Below are positions 1 to 11,200 of a stretch of 64,000 bases of DNA, piece by piece (the stretch's first letter is position 1; each line of letters begins with the position of its first letter). The stretch is from Gracilaria caudata. Taxonomy: Eukaryota; Rhodophyta; Florideophyceae; Gracilariales; Gracilariaceae. The notes below the pieces were generated by a model, which did no database searches, was not told where the DNA came from, and worked only from the letters and a program-made list of their open reading frames with translations. The position numbers and the translations under genes are program-made. The DNA lies in NCBI GenBank assembly GCA_030374735.1, contig JASCIV010000012.1, forward strand, positions 1-64,000, read 5' to 3'.

Positions 1-996
1 GACGGTTCCCTGGGTACTATCGCGATTGCCGAACATCGGATTGATCTACTTCCGAATACTCGGCCAATTTCGCAACACCCTTATAGGGCTGACCCGACAG
101 CTCGGGAGGGAGATAAGACTCAAGTTGAGAAGAGGCTCCGCGCTGGAGTCATCGAGCCGCCTCAATCCCCCTAGGCATCGCCGGTCGTGCTCGCGCCCAG
201 AGTAGAGGGGGGGTCCAGGCGTTTTTGTATCGATTACCGCAGGCTAAACGCCGTCACGGTCAAGGATGTCTACCCCATCCCTAGGATGGATGAGTGCATC
301 GACTCACTAGGCAGTGCAGAAGTCTTCACGACCCTAGACGCAAACTGGGGCTATTGGCAAGTTCCCGTGAGGGCCGAGGACCGTGATGAAACGGATTTTG
401 TGTGTCATCAGGGACTGTACCGGTTCAACCGGATGCACTTTGGGCTTACGAACGCGCCGGACACTTTTCAGCGAGCGTTGGACATTTTGCTCTCCCGCTT
501 CAAATGAAAAACCTTCGTGGTTTACCTGGAAGACATCATTGTCCTTTCCAGTAACCTGGACGAGCACTTGACCCATGTTCGGGATGTGATTCGAATCCTG
601 CGAGATGCGGGCATAACTCTGGAGTTGAAGAAGTGCGAGTTCTTCACTGACACCTTGAAATATCTAGGCCACATAATCCGTCCGGGACGGCTGTCGATAG
701 ACGAAGTGCGAGTCAAATCCCTCAAGGAGGCAGCGCACCCGCGGAATCACACCGAACTCCGATCGTTCCTCGGCTTGTGCAACGTATACCGTCGCTTTAT
801 ACAGCACTTCGCGGACATCGCAGCTCCGTTGAATGAACTCCTTCGAAAAGGCCAGTCAGTGAGACTGGAACCGTTCGACGACCGTACTGCAACGGCTTTT
901 TCATCGCTTATCGATGCGGTGACATCGCCACCGATACTATCCCTACCTAGGGCTGGATTGCCGTACACGGACGATACGGACGCGAGCAATCTTTAG
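1..996 (+). pseudogene. gypsy reverse transcriptase domain
   Basis: The frame is open from base 1 and shows the Ty3/gypsy RT blocks in order: FCIDYRRLNAVT (about 226-260), FTTLDANWGYWQVPV with the first catalytic Asp, HFGLTNAPDTFQRAL, and YLEDIIVLSS (about 520-550). The last is the YxDD box, and its first Asp is now Glu, which should damage catalysis. A TAG at 172-174 and a TGA at 505-507 both fall where the family has Trp (after PPQSP and after SRFK), so both look like TGG mutated by G to A. A TAG at 994-996 follows the RNase H opening DASNL, where CAG is expected. The family call is secure; the pseudogene status is directly visible. Confidence 0.9.
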
Positions 997-1330
997 ATTG
1001 CTTGCGCTCTGTTTCAGACCACGGAAAGTGGCGAGCGATTGCCAATTGGATATTTTTCGAGAAGCCTCAACATTCACGAGAGGAATTACTCGGTACCCGG
1101 AAAGATTGCTTGGCAGTGGTCTGGGCACTGCAGACCCTGCGGCCCGATCTCATGGGGAAGCGTTTCGTAGTTCACACCGATCATTCGGATTGCGCTGGCT
1201 TCTCTCCATTGCGGAGCCATCTTGCCGCTTGATGCGGTGGTGTCTCAGACTATCATAGTTCGACTTCGAAACCAACTACAAGAAGGGACTCCTGAATACG
1301 CAGGCTGACGCGCTTTCCCGCCTACCTACA
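997..1330 (+). pseudogene. gypsy RNase H domain, frameshifted
   Basis: Translation after the TAG at 994 continues as IACALFQTTESGERLP, the usual gypsy RNase H start. After the YSVP segment it continues in another frame with DCLAVVWALQTLRP and GKRFVVHTDHS, then returns with FDFETNYKKG and NTQADALSRL near 1262-1320. These are the conserved blocks that link RT to integrase in Ty3/gypsy Pol. At least two frame changes and a TAG at 1256-1258 break the segment. Confidence 0.8.
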
Positions 1331-1422
1331 GCGGCTGAAGCGATGCCAGTTGATGATCTGGACATACCGTTTTTCATCACGGAGGACAGCGAGAGTTTGC
1401 CGAAGATTCGGAACGATGGAAC

Positions 1423-2700
1423 TTGTTTGACGCCGTTCTGGCGGTCTCAGATGCTACGCCGGTTCCGGGTTCTCTCGTGCCGATTACTCCGGAAGAGCTT
1501 ATTCGGGAACAGCACTCTGACCCATTCTGTACTGGGATCCGCAGCCGTTTGAACGGTGGAGCTCAGCTACCTTTCGTTGAGAACGATCAAGGATTCTTGA
1601 TCAGAACTGTCGGAAACACGCCACAAATTGTGCTCCCTTACTCGCTGCGAGCAGGAGTTTTGCACTTATCGCACTGCGCAAAAGTGTCAGCCCACCCTTG
1701 GGGTCGGAAATTGTACTATACCCTCAGGAGGGACTTCTACTCTCCAGCGATGGCATTCGATGCGTATTCCACAGTGCGTGGTTGTTCCGAATGCGCGAAG
1801 AACCGCGTCAAGCTGCGGAAGTACTCGCAAGAGCTTGTGCTTTTCCCCGCAAGGGCACCGCTCGACTTTGTGGCGATTGACTTGCTCGGCCAGATCGTGC
1901 GAGCGCGCCGGGATAACCGGTTTTTATTGGTGATAACCGAGCGGTTTTCTAAACTGGTTCGGAATGTGCCTCTCAAGAGGATTACCGCTACTACGGTCGC
2001 GCAAGCCTTTGTGAGACGGTGGGTGTTCGCATATGGGCAGCCGATCGATCTGTTATCGGATAACGGACCGCAGTTCGCAGCTAAGTTCTTTCAGGACGTC
2101 TTCCGGATTCTTGATATCAAGAACTGGTTCACGACAACGTATAACGCCCAAAGTAATGGGCAGATCGAGCGCTTTAACCGTACAATGCTTCATGCATTAC
2201 GGACGTTCTCGGCCGATTATCCATCGGATTGAGATCTGTACAAAGACGCGGTGACATATGCCTACAACACGCAGGTTCATCGAACCACACGGATCTCACC
2301 GTTCGAGCTCTTCTTGTCGCGCGTGCCACCCTCAGTGGTCATGGAGCCCCAACCCAGGTTGGATAAATTCCCCTCACCGCACCTACACAGGGACGCCTGG
2401 AAGGAGTGGCTCAAGAAGATTATCCCACAGGTTGGGCAGCACATCGCTAAAGCTCAGGCCGCCTACAAGCGGAACTTTGACGCACGCGTGCGCAAGAATA
2501 CCAGGAGGATCAGGGAAGGTGACTATGCCTTTGAGAGAAAGGAACACTACAACCCAGAGATAGAGAAGCGCCACAAGCTTTCTCCAATGGCTGATGGGCC
2601 TTACAAAGTTATCGCTGTCACTGACACTACGGTAGTGCTCGATATCGAGGGTGCGCACGAACACTTATCGCTAGACCGAATACCGCTTGCGCCGCCACCT
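1423..2700 (+). pseudogene. gypsy integrase (zinc finger, DDE core, C-terminal part)
   Basis: The HHCC zinc-binding module is visible around 1660-1800 (HLSHCAKVSAHPW, then CSECAKNR). The DDE core follows: Asp in FVAIDLLGQI, Asp in LLSDNGPQF (about 2055) and Glu in NGQIERFNRTM (about 2165). A TGA at 2230-2232 follows YPSD and sits where related integrases have Trp. The frame continues as DLYKDAVTYAYNTQVHRTT, then the C-terminal GDYAFERKEHYNP and GPYKVIAVTD modules near 2520-2640. All three catalytic residues survive, so loss of function comes from the stops rather than from the active site. Confidence 0.92.
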
Positions 2701-4151
2701 GCTCCGCAGGCCACGCAGCCGAATTCGGCGGGAGAAGGTACTACACCTACTGCTGTTGCCGTTGCAACGGAATCTAGGACACAGCCTTCTGTGCTACCGC
2801 ACTCTACTCGTGAATTAGCGGATCTGCCGTCAGGAACGGACTGTGCAACATCACCCGTTCATGCAGTCCTACGCACTCGAATACTTGCCCCGATGGAGAT
2901 ACTCACCCCCGCCCCCGTCGCATCAACTGAGGAGGGGGAGGGAAGAGCTCACTCTATTTCGTTTTCGCTTTCTGGGACGGAGTCGCCTGCGCAGGCTCTC
3001 GCACGCGCCGTGCCCTCACGGGACACGCGCCCGGGAAGCCCGGACAGGAACGGGAATGGAAGAGCTGAGACTGTTGCCGTACGCACGGGGGATACGCCGT
3101 TGTTACGGAAAGCGCGCAGCCCAACACAGGCCACAGACCCGACTACATCGGTATGCGAGAAGGTCGCTGAAGCCGCACATGACGGGAGCATGCTTCACCT
3201 CTGCACACCGAGGGTCATGGCAAGAACGCTACTGTAGCGCCTGTAGCCGGTAAGCCGGAACGCAGTGATGACGCTGGAGCGAAGGCCACAGGTCGCGTGG
3301 ACGATACACCGCTACTGCGAAAGTTGCCTGAGACTCAGGACACACGCGCTGTTGTGCTCGGAAAGGCCGGAACTCCGGAACGAAACGCAAGATCAGAAAC
3401 CGCACAAAACGCGGAAGACCACACGCCGCCCTGGCGGGAAGATCGTGTCGACCCCCAGAGGAGGAGCCCTACTATAACGCGTATCGCCGGACTACCGGAA
3501 CAGAGCGATAACAGGAGCTTAGAGGCCACCTCACTTGCGGACGAAGCAATGTCCCAAACGCAGAAGGAGCGCGCAGAACGAGATGCCCCGGACACGGGAG
3601 AGAAGACCGGAACACCGGAAGAGAAATCAGTTGTGAACGGCCGTGCAGTCACGGCAGACCCAACCCTGGGCGACTTAGCCACTTCATGGATCGACGGCGC
3701 CGTGAAGGTCACGGAAGAGGCCCTTGATTCGGGTGAGCACGCACAAACCACGCTTAGTGGGCGAACGCCAAGTACCTTGGAAGCGCGCGCATTGCGCCAA
3801 GTGTCGAGCTCCGTGGGGAGTCCGCATCCGTTGGAGGATTACAGCACACAAAGGCCACGTGTGCCTGCAACGGAGCTCCCGCCTTTCAAAAACGGAAATT
3901 CCGAATTTGAATCGGCCCTTCACGGCGACAGGCCGGTTCGCGCCACGACACGCGCCGTGCACCACGAAGCGTCGCCCACTCACGTGACAGGGTACCACTC
4001 GCGGATACGCCGCAATGCGGAACGTTCACCGTTGACACGACGGACGATCTCGCCGGAGCGGCGGAATCTCGCAGTACGGACTGGCCGGATCCCTGCCGTT
4101 GCCCACCCAACCGGGAAGAAAAGCCAACAATCTGGGAGTGTTACACTCTAG
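2701..4151 (+). pseudogene. long low-complexity Pol tail between integrase and chromodomain
   Basis: After the integrase C-terminal module the frame stays open to 3237, then continues in another frame from about 3265 to a TAG at 4149. The encoded peptide is rich in Pro, Thr, Glu, Arg and Ala, with no recognisable fold. Short motifs recur: GDTPLLRKA and DDTPLLRKL, then KAGTPERNA, EKTGTPEEK and AGLPEQSDN. At DNA level the matching signature is a repeated ccggaa-N(3-5)-ccggaa. The chromodomain frame (4281) equals the 3297-4151 frame, so one stop separates them. I infer a disordered linker grown by internal duplication. Confidence 0.6.
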
Positions 4152-4280
4152 GAAACCCCCTGGTCACCGCTGAAACGTTCGCCTGGTGTACAGGATGCTT
4201 TGCCGTCACGACGGAATCTCACCTCAAACACGATTCTTCGTGAGCGCGACGACACGCGAAAAGCCTCTCAATAGAGCACA

Positions 4281-4520
4281 GTGCCTCAGCCGCATAATGA
4301 GCGGACTGTGCTCGGCCGTGAGTATGTCGTAGACCGTATCGTCTCGAACGGCATCGCCCCGGATGGGGAATTACTGTACAAGGTCCGATGGTTCGGCTAT
4401 GCCTCAAGTGAGGACACGCACTGGCCCATAGAGCATTTGCCTCGTTCTAAGGTCTTACAATTCCACCGTAGGACACGGACACCGGCGTCAGCTACGCTGG
4501 ACAACTCCCAAGTGGGTTGA
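4281..4520 (+). pseudogene. chromodomain at the Pol C-terminus
   Basis: The segment LGREYVVDRIVSNGI, LLYKVRWFGYASSEDTHWP and IEHLPRSKVLQFHRR has chromodomain spacing: YxVExI-like start, KVRW core, a Tyr-x-x-x-x-x-TW block and a terminal helix. In chromoviruses this domain follows integrase and directs integration to marked chromatin. It shares the frame of the upstream tail and ends at a TGA (4518-4520). One TAG at 4149-4151 cuts it off from the rest of Pol. Confidence 0.85.
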
Positions 4521-4672
4521 CCGCAAACGTGTTGAGCGAAAGCCGCCCTAGGCGGAGCGAGCCGCTCTGTACGGATCATGCCACACATTGCGGACCACAT
4601 TGCCGCATATGCCGCTACCTGCGGATACTCTCTCTTGCCCTTCGCGGGTCTTTATCCTCTCGCGAGGTACTG

Positions 4673-4712
4673 CCCCCTGAGGAGGGGGAGGGGGAAGAAG
4701 AAAACAAAAAAA
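4673..4712 (+). promoter_or_regulatory. hairpin plus polypurine tract, possible second PPT
   Basis: A CCCCCT/AGGGGG inverted repeat (4673-4678 with 4683-4688, loop GAGG) runs directly into a purine-only stretch ending in an A-run. The same ctgaggagggggaggg word occurs at 2928-2943. A second plus-strand priming site is known in some retroelements, but the polypurine tract beside the LTR (5301-5316) is the likelier functional one. Confidence 0.35.
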
Positions 4713-4825
4713 ATCTTGAGCCAAGCCGGCAGTGGCCGGAAAGTTTTCCACTGTTAACAAGGGCTCTGCCCCAATCTACGCTTTCGGGGAGGGTCAATCA
4801 CAAGTTCGTGCTCCTCTTCGGAGGC

Positions 4826-5359
4826 CTACGCGCCAGAAGGCCCGGAACCCGGCTTATTGCCCCCACCATGGAAGTGCTGCGTAGCTATCGCTCGCAGAGC
4901 CGATTCCCCGGTCACCGTATCTGGTACGGCCATGCCCGAGCCGCGAAGGAAATCGCGGATGATCGCTGCACGAGGCGTGATGCTCGCGCCGGCTCCGCCG
5001 GTCCCCACCACTGGAGTTCCCCATGGCACCATAGCCGGAGGAACCGGAGCGTTTGAAGCCGTCATACGCGCTGTGGAGGACGTTGGCGTATACCGCGGAT
5101 TCGGCGGCGGACCGCCGGGATTCCCGGAGCTGTTGCTATTGTTCTGTATGGCCGCGATTTCGTCGGTTGCTGGGGGAGGTGTGATCGCAATGAGTTCGCG
5201 TTTGTTGACTTTCGAGGGATTCTTGGCTGGATCGACGTCTGAGGTCGGCTTATATCCCCTCATGATGGGGCTGCGCACGGCCCAATGTTCGGTCTCTCGA
5301 CCTGAGAAGGGGGAGATGTAGTGCAAATCGCCCTTTGGAATGGTCTGGGGTGGTACCAT
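4826..5359 (-). CDS. antisense ORF in gypsy 3' region, unknown
   Basis: A 177-codon ATG-started ORF runs opposite to Pol and overlaps the start of the 3' LTR. Its product is Pro, Gly, Ala, Ser and Asn rich (segments such as NNSNSSGNPGGPPPNPRY), with a more ordered C-terminal part (ASITPRAAIIRDFLRG). I recognise no family. A plus-strand ORF of similar length (4857-5321) covers the same bases and ends in the polypurine/LTR junction, so the coding strand is uncertain. Composition resembles the disordered N-terminus of a Gag-like protein, which would fit the head of an inverted element, but this is a guess. Confidence 0.3.
   Translation of the reverse strand: MVPPQTIPKGDLHYISPFSGRETEHWAVRSPIMRGYKPTSDVDPAKNPSKVNKRELIAITPPPATDEIAAIQNNSNSSGNPGGPPPNPRYTPTSSTARMTASNAPVPPAMVPWGTPVVGTGGAGASITPRAAIIRDFLRGSGMAVPDTVTGESALRAIATQHFHGGGNKPGSGPSGA
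5301..5316 (+). promoter_or_regulatory. polypurine tract of the gypsy element
   Basis: A short purine-rich tract (gagaagggggaga) sits immediately before TGTAGTG, the likely first bases of the 3' LTR. This is the standard position of the plus-strand primer in LTR retrotransposons. Confidence 0.55.
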
Positions 5360-6280
5360 TCATATGGTCGTGATCAGTTCCCGGTCGGTGTGGTATAGTA
5401 GCAGCGAGCTACAACCAGAATGGTGTTCGGTGGTCGCTTTGCTAGGGAGCACGCGGAGGGCTCAACCTAGAAGGTGTAGAAGGGATACCCGAGAGGTGTG
5501 AGAAGTACCGATCACGGGGAGGTGCAAGATAGCCGGGTGGCTCACCTGTACCACTTGGTAGGTGTGGTGGCAGGCGCACAGCGTGCTAGTAAAACCTGAA
5601 TGGTACTGGTTATTCTAGAAGGTCGACTGTAGAAACCTTAGGGTGAAACACTTAACCAGGAGGTACTTAACTTTATTATCGAGGGGGTGGCGACGCCTTG
5701 GGGCTGACCTATATGAGGTGAGCGTCGCCCTCCCCTAGCCTCCGCGGCATTACAGCCACGTGGCCATTTGGAGGTGCACGGGGAGGTGCACCTCGTTAAC
5801 TAAAATATTATAAAATTCACTACCGAATATTTAACTAAGATTAGTAGTAAATTACCAACTTGGCCCCACGTGGCAGAGTGCCAACAGCAACGTAAGGGGA
5901 GGGCCCACTATATTACAGTCGGACACCCCGTAATATGACGAGCTATTTCTTGAATTATTGCTATTTAGCCCGTATAAAGGGTATGCCTATAGAGGTTACA
6001 GTGCACAGGCACACGTGTGTGTGTATGGCCGCAAGTGCGGATGCTTCGTGGCAAGTCCTGGCTAGGGGCACACGTGTAGTGTCATGGCCAGCAGTGGCGG
6101 ATAGTTAGATATTTTCACTAGATATTTTCAAGCCGTACATATAGTGGCAAGACCGCTGCTACTCTACGGGTGAGTAAACCTCCCAAAGAGACCTTGGCTC
6201 TGACTTCTTGCCGCTTGCGCACGGATCCGGCCCCACCGCGAGGATTGCCGTCGTAATACGGAGAATTCAACCCCTCTACA
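5317..6280 (+). repeat. probable 3' LTR of gypsy element
   Basis: The stretch begins TGTAG right after a polypurine tract and ends CTACA at 6276-6280, giving the expected short inverted termini and a length of 964 bp. It holds no ORF of note. Internal signals are an imperfect direct repeat around gcacacgtgt at 6009 and 6068 (59 bp apart) and a doubled tagatatttca-like word at 6107-6132. The 5' LTR is off the window, so the boundaries rest on the termini and on the polypurine tract alone. Confidence 0.55.
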
Positions 6281-7513
6281 ACTGAGGAGGTACTTGATCC
6301 GGCGTTACGGTCTTTTCTTATTCGTTTCTTGTTTTACTGTTATGCTTTTTGTTAGACATCTTTCGCTACTCTGATCTTTCATTCAAGATTTAACTAATTG
6401 AAACGAAACATATTCCTGCTCACAAAAGTCGGTCCTGCGCCAGTGCGACTCGTGTGCTGATCGTTTTGATCATTGCAGTGATTAACGACACGGCACAGAA
6501 GTGCGTATAACTCGACGTCGTCGCTTAGGCATCTCTAATTTGTCTTTTTTCTCCTCCGTCTACACCATATTCCGGGTGGCTTGGATTTACGCCTGTATTT
6601 GCAGGAATTTTACTAGAGAGCTTTACTGCTAGCCTTAGCAGGATCAAGGCCAGACATTTTTGATGCATCTTTTTCGCAGCCGGCTATGTTTACATTATAG
6701 TGCCGGGAACTAAATGGAGAGCAACAAGAAGATAATTACTATAGAGATCTTTAATGCAGGTCTACATTCTACTGGGTGTAGAAAAACTGGAAAGCTTTTG
6801 ATCTGGCAGTAGCACCCTACAAGTTGCGATGAAAGCACTATTACGGTTTTTTCGCGCCAATTTGCCCACAATATTGAATTGTTGCCATTTCAACAAGGCG
6901 AGTCTTTGGATTGGAACACAATCCAATGCGGGGGTGATTTGGATCTTTTCGGCATCTGTTGGATTCGAAAAAAATCCAGTTTTTATTCGCATTTCGTCCT
7001 GGTGGCAGGTTGCGATGGTCAATCCAATCCAAATTTTGGATTGTATTCGATTTTTTGGTATGCTCCTAAATGTTTAGTTTTCAGGTCCAAATGGCCCAGA
7101 ATGAAGTATTTTGATCATTTCTCGTGTTCCGTATGGAGTTTTTAAAATGGATTGCTACACACATTACTCCCTGGTTGCCACGTATCGAGGTGGGAGCTCG
7201 CCTGGCGAGCACCACGTCACTCCAACACGACAGCATTTTGCCAACATGCACCTGTCTCGTGCCACGTCCCGCCCCCGCCACTGTGGCCAGAGGTGGCTTC
7301 CACGACCCCAGCTTACAACCAGAAACAGACAGCCGTTGCGCGGTGAACGAAACCTTGACTTATCGATCCGCCTCTGATCCCACCTCGATTGGCACTATCC
7401 TTGGCTTCGATCCGTACCATCCCTCGACCTCGATCCGCTCTATCCCTCGCCACCGTCCTTACATAACAGTCGGTGATCAAGCTTTACCACATCAAACAAC
7501 TCTTTCCGCGAAA
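6281..7513. other. intergenic, with ATTGGATTG-type repeats
   Basis: No gene is supported. From about 6900 to 7060 the words ggattgga, aatccaat, ggattcg, caatccaatcc and ttggattg recur in both orientations, giving several overlapping inverted repeats. The frame of the next gene is open back to a GTG at 7124, but there is no ATG suited to a start there, so 7124-7513 is read as 5' leader. Promoter elements were not identified. Confidence 0.4.
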
Positions 7514-8236
7514 ATGTCGCGCATGCTCACCATCACCGTGCATTCTGCGCGCGATCTGCGCAATGCGGACGAGGGCGAAGGTGGACAATCGGACCCGTTT
7601 GTGTTGATTTGCTTCGATAACAAGAAGGATCAGGAGCTGGGGCGCACGCCGACAGTGGAGAACTCGGAAAGTCCCACGTGGGATTATGAACTAGAGGTGA
7701 ACGTTTCCAAACATGTGCAGACTGCCGTTGATAGCGGTCTTGAGGAGCCGAAGATGATCACGTTTTGCGTGTATGACGCCGATGAGACTGAGTCGGAGCC
7801 GTTGGGAGTTGCGGGCGTTTCGTTCAGTGAGCTCGTGAAGAAGGGCAAGATTAAGGAACAGGAGCTGCCCGTATTTCTTGGCGAGGGATTCATCACGGTC
7901 AGTTTGAGTTTGAAGAAGGTGAAGAAGAGCAGTATGCTCACTAACGACGGAATGCTCAAGGTCGCGGGAGGTGTTGCTGGAGTGGCCGCGCTCGGTCTGG
8001 CCGGTGGATATTTGTACAACCGCTACCAGAAGAAGAAGGAGAGAGCGGAAGAGAGGGGGGCTGAAGAAGAGGTTTTCGACGAGGGTGCCATAAAGTCTAC
8101 GGGTTTGGCATACGGATACAACGAAGACAGCGATGATGACGATGAAGAGAACAAGGGGCAGATTAAGAGGTGGTGGGAGATGGAGGACGAAAACGATGAT
8201 GACGATGAGGACGATCGTTGGGGAGATGCGGAGTAG
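7514..8236 (+). CDS. C2-domain protein with C-terminal membrane anchor
   Basis: The 240-residue product starts with a C2 domain: LTITVHSARDLRNAD (residues 5-19), SDPFV (26-30), a strand block ending SPTWDYE, and CVYDADETESEPLG (85-98). The Asp residues at 19, 27, 88 and 90 are placed as in Ca2+-binding C2 loops, so calcium-dependent phospholipid binding is likely. A Gly/Ala-rich hydrophobic segment at about 151-168 is followed by NRYQKKK and then a strongly acidic tail (runs of Asp and Glu to the end). The tail-anchor-like layout suggests a cytosolic C2 module held on an internal membrane. The start is the first in-frame ATG; an upstream GTG-open extension looks untranslated. No intron is seen. 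Exact role unknown. Confidence 0.85.
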   Translation: MSRMLTITVHSARDLRNADEGEGGQSDPFVLICFDNKKDQELGRTPTVENSESPTWDYELEVNVSKHVQTAVDSGLEEPKMITFCVYDADETESEPLGVAGVSFSELVKKGKIKEQELPVFLGEGFITVSLSLKKVKKSSMLTNDGMLKVAGGVAGVAALGLAGGYLYNRYQKKKERAEERGAEEEVFDEGAIKSTGLAYGYNEDSDDDDEENKGQIKRWWEMEDENDDDDEDDRWGDAE

Positions 8237-11200
8237 ACTGTACAGCCTGAAGTTTGAAGTGGTTATAGGCTGGCAACAATGCATTTAGGCTGTCTTTTAT
8301 AGGTTTAAACATAAACGTGAAACAAGTGCATGGCGCTTCGTTTTATCCGTGCGTCGATAAAAGGCGTTCCAAGTCACCAAGCGTACGGCGGCTTGCGCAA
8401 GTGTTCATTGCTGGCAAAGGCACATAATCTCTCGATCTCACTTATACCCTACCAGACCGACGGTGCTTCAAGCAGCTGAGTCAGTTTCACGATCGCTTGA
8501 TGGTGGAGGTGGTTTGTTTGGGACGCCGACCGCTTCGGCCATCAACATGTGGCATATTACCTCACAAACAACATCCCAGAGCGCCCGTTCGCAGCGGCTG
8601 TTCGTGAGGTTAGTCGCTGACCACCATGACCCCGTCAAACAAAGGGTGAGGGATATCACGCAATTTTCTTCGCAACACGAAATCGCAGAAGTATGTAAGA
8701 TTCTGGTGTATGGTTTGTGCGAGGAGCACGGCAAAAGCAACGTACGCCTGCCAAGGGATTAGCGTTCGACTTCGTCTTCACTTGAAGATTCAAAATTTTG
8801 CACGAAACGATGAACCCTCACACGCTCACCGACAACCACACCCGAACGAAAACGAAGTGGTGCCAAGCGTTTGTGCATTTCTTGTTTGAGACTTTGGATG
8901 GCTATCTTCAAACCCTGCAGGGGTGCAGCTGGGATATGTGTCCTGCCGAGAACGTGGTTGAGATGTGCAATGAGCTCCCTAACACTGCCGCACGCCAACG
9001 AAGTCTTTTCCAGAGTGTGGAATGCAGAGGAAAAGAACCGAACTTGTGCATGAGGCAGTGAGTTCGGAACCGAATGTGTTAAGACGAGCCATGTTTAGTA
9101 CTCAGTTGCGAGTCGCAGCGCAGGTTATCGCGGTACAACTGGCCCATGTTCTTCTCCGGCAAACCCTGGGCCACAAATCGACTGCGTGCATATCCCTCTT
9201 TGCGCACCGCATGCAACTCTTCGTCAGCGAGATGACACCAAACAACCTTTTCAGGCCCGTTGCAACCTTCCGAGGTCATTTAGCTTATGAACCAAGGCAA
9301 TGACGCACTGTGTATCTCGTACAAACAAACACACCCCCGATCGCTCGAGGGACTTCCGTTCGACACACAATGCGTTCATACTCCGATTAAAATCTTTGCG
9401 CGGCTCACTGGTACTAAGCGGCTCCTATTCTGGGCTGAGTTCACAGGGCGTTCATGGGCTTGCCATGGGCTCGAGAAGGTATCGGTCCAAATGTACGCAT
9501 GCCTGCGTTGCGTCTCGTATCTCAAGATCTACAGGAGCAGATCGAGGACGACTTTTGGGTGACGGTTGAACATTGTGCCGCTCACATTCGCGGTGGGCTG
9601 ATCACTGATGATAAAGACGCGGACGCCTTCTTCACACACCGACGTCAGTGTCAAAGCCGTTTACGGTTTTCCCCCATCGAACTGCAAGTTAATGCTGGGT
9701 CGCACGATTTGTTATGTTTCGGTGCACTGTGGGAGAGCACGTTGTGAGTGACTTCTCTTTTTCCTTTCTTATGAGCGCGAACGTTGATTTCTCGTGACGC
9801 GGGGGGCTTGCTTATTTCCCCCAACAAGTTATAATACGTCTTCAGGAAAACTTAATCCCTGGCTGCAAATCTACAACCGTGAGTATATTGGTCTCCCTGA
9901 AAAGCATGAGACGATGTAAAGTTGTCTCGACTGCTCACGCATTTCGCTACCGACGGTTATTGTTGTGAAAGTGACGACATAGAAGTGCTGAAATATTCGA
10001 TTGCAAATGCTAGTTCATACGGTTTGGTTTCTCATAAGTTTTTATGAACCAAGACGGGTTTATTGAAACCCGTACAAGATCACAAATGGTGAGATTCTTT
10101 AAAATGACGACGCCGAAGGCTGGTTTTCATGGCATGTCGTTTATGGCTTTGATACCACGACTTCCAATTCGTTCTTTTTCCAGAAGGCCATTGGCGTGGT
10201 CTCGAAGAGCTGGACCCGTCGGCAAAGGCGCTTGAACACGTCGCAACAAAAGAGGCAAACGGACTGCGTCGTCTCTATGCCCAACCAAATGCCGAGGTTG
10301 GGAGAGACGAAGAAGGCGGAAGTGGCGGGCTTTTATTCTGCATTGATGAGGCATTGATAACGTTCAGATTCAGGGTGCTCCGGCGACGATGACAGCTCCA
10401 TGCGCAGGAAAAAGTCGCTCCCAAAGTTATTCTATTTTTGTGCGGTAAAAGGGTAAAGGGTGTGTTACGTAAAGCGTAACTGAATTGGCGTTTTTTAAAA
10501 TGAATTAACTGCGCGTATGTTGAGCTCGAACAACGCTCTGTAAGCTGCCCATGGGAACTCACAACAACATCAGCTGTAGCCGCGACAGCGGTTGGTCGAA
10601 CGCGCTGAATCAATAATGCTTTACAAAGACAAACAGATATCAGTGAGCCAGCGGCCACTGAGAGCCAGTGTACGTACATCATGACGGGGGACACAGATAC
10701 ATGCGAGCGGAGGCTCCATATGACAAAGATATGTGACGAGGATAAGGGAGATGCGCCATGAACTGGCGACGATGGAGGAAAGCGGAGGGGGAGATGGAGG
10801 AGGATTTGGCGGACTGGAAAGCAATGAGTCAGAGAGAAGCGCGCGTGCGGCTCTGAATTGGTGCGGAACAGATTCGCCCTATGTTGGCGCAATTGGAGGA
10901 CGGACACGGCTTCAAAGGGAGCGGATCGCATGGAGCCGAAGAAGACGCCGCAGCGAGCAGTACATACGCGCGGTGCACTCGCGGAGCGCATGGCGGTTAC
11001 TCGCGCATGGCAGCGCGCGTAACTCGCTGGAGTTGGCATTTCTCGCAGTAGGGGAGCACAATTCGACACGCCACACGCGCGCGCTGGTTGGCGCGCCACC
11101 CCATTTGGAAACGGGCAATGGGCGCGCGCATGCGTAGACGGCAGCAGTGCCTCCGCGCCGCGCGCGTCTCATTCGGCGCGCGGCCGCTGTCAGCCTGCTG

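Larger units (their letters stand above)
1..6280 (+). mobile_element. Ty3/gypsy chromovirus, 5' end outside window, decayed
   Basis: Reverse transcriptase, RNase H, integrase and chromodomain follow each other in the Ty3/gypsy order and are closed on the right by a polypurine tract and a probable LTR (5317-6280). Gag, protease and the 5' LTR lie off the left edge, so target-site duplication cannot be tested. The coding region carries several in-frame stops (172, 505, 994, 2230, 4149) and at least two frame changes, so the copy is dead. A chromodomain after integrase places it with the chromoviruses, a clade that targets chromatin. Confidence 0.9.

Noticed and set aside
7124..7513. N-terminal extension of the C2 protein to a GTG
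   Set aside because: No ATG, low-complexity composition and no domain; the first ATG at 7514 sits just before the C2 fold.
7691..8284. 197-codon minus-strand ORF opposite the C2 gene
   Set aside because: It is an antisense shadow of a well-supported C2-domain coding frame.
10275..11099. 274-codon minus-strand ORF
   Set aside because: TTG-type start, no motif, and it lies over a GC-skewed leader region where long frames arise by chance.
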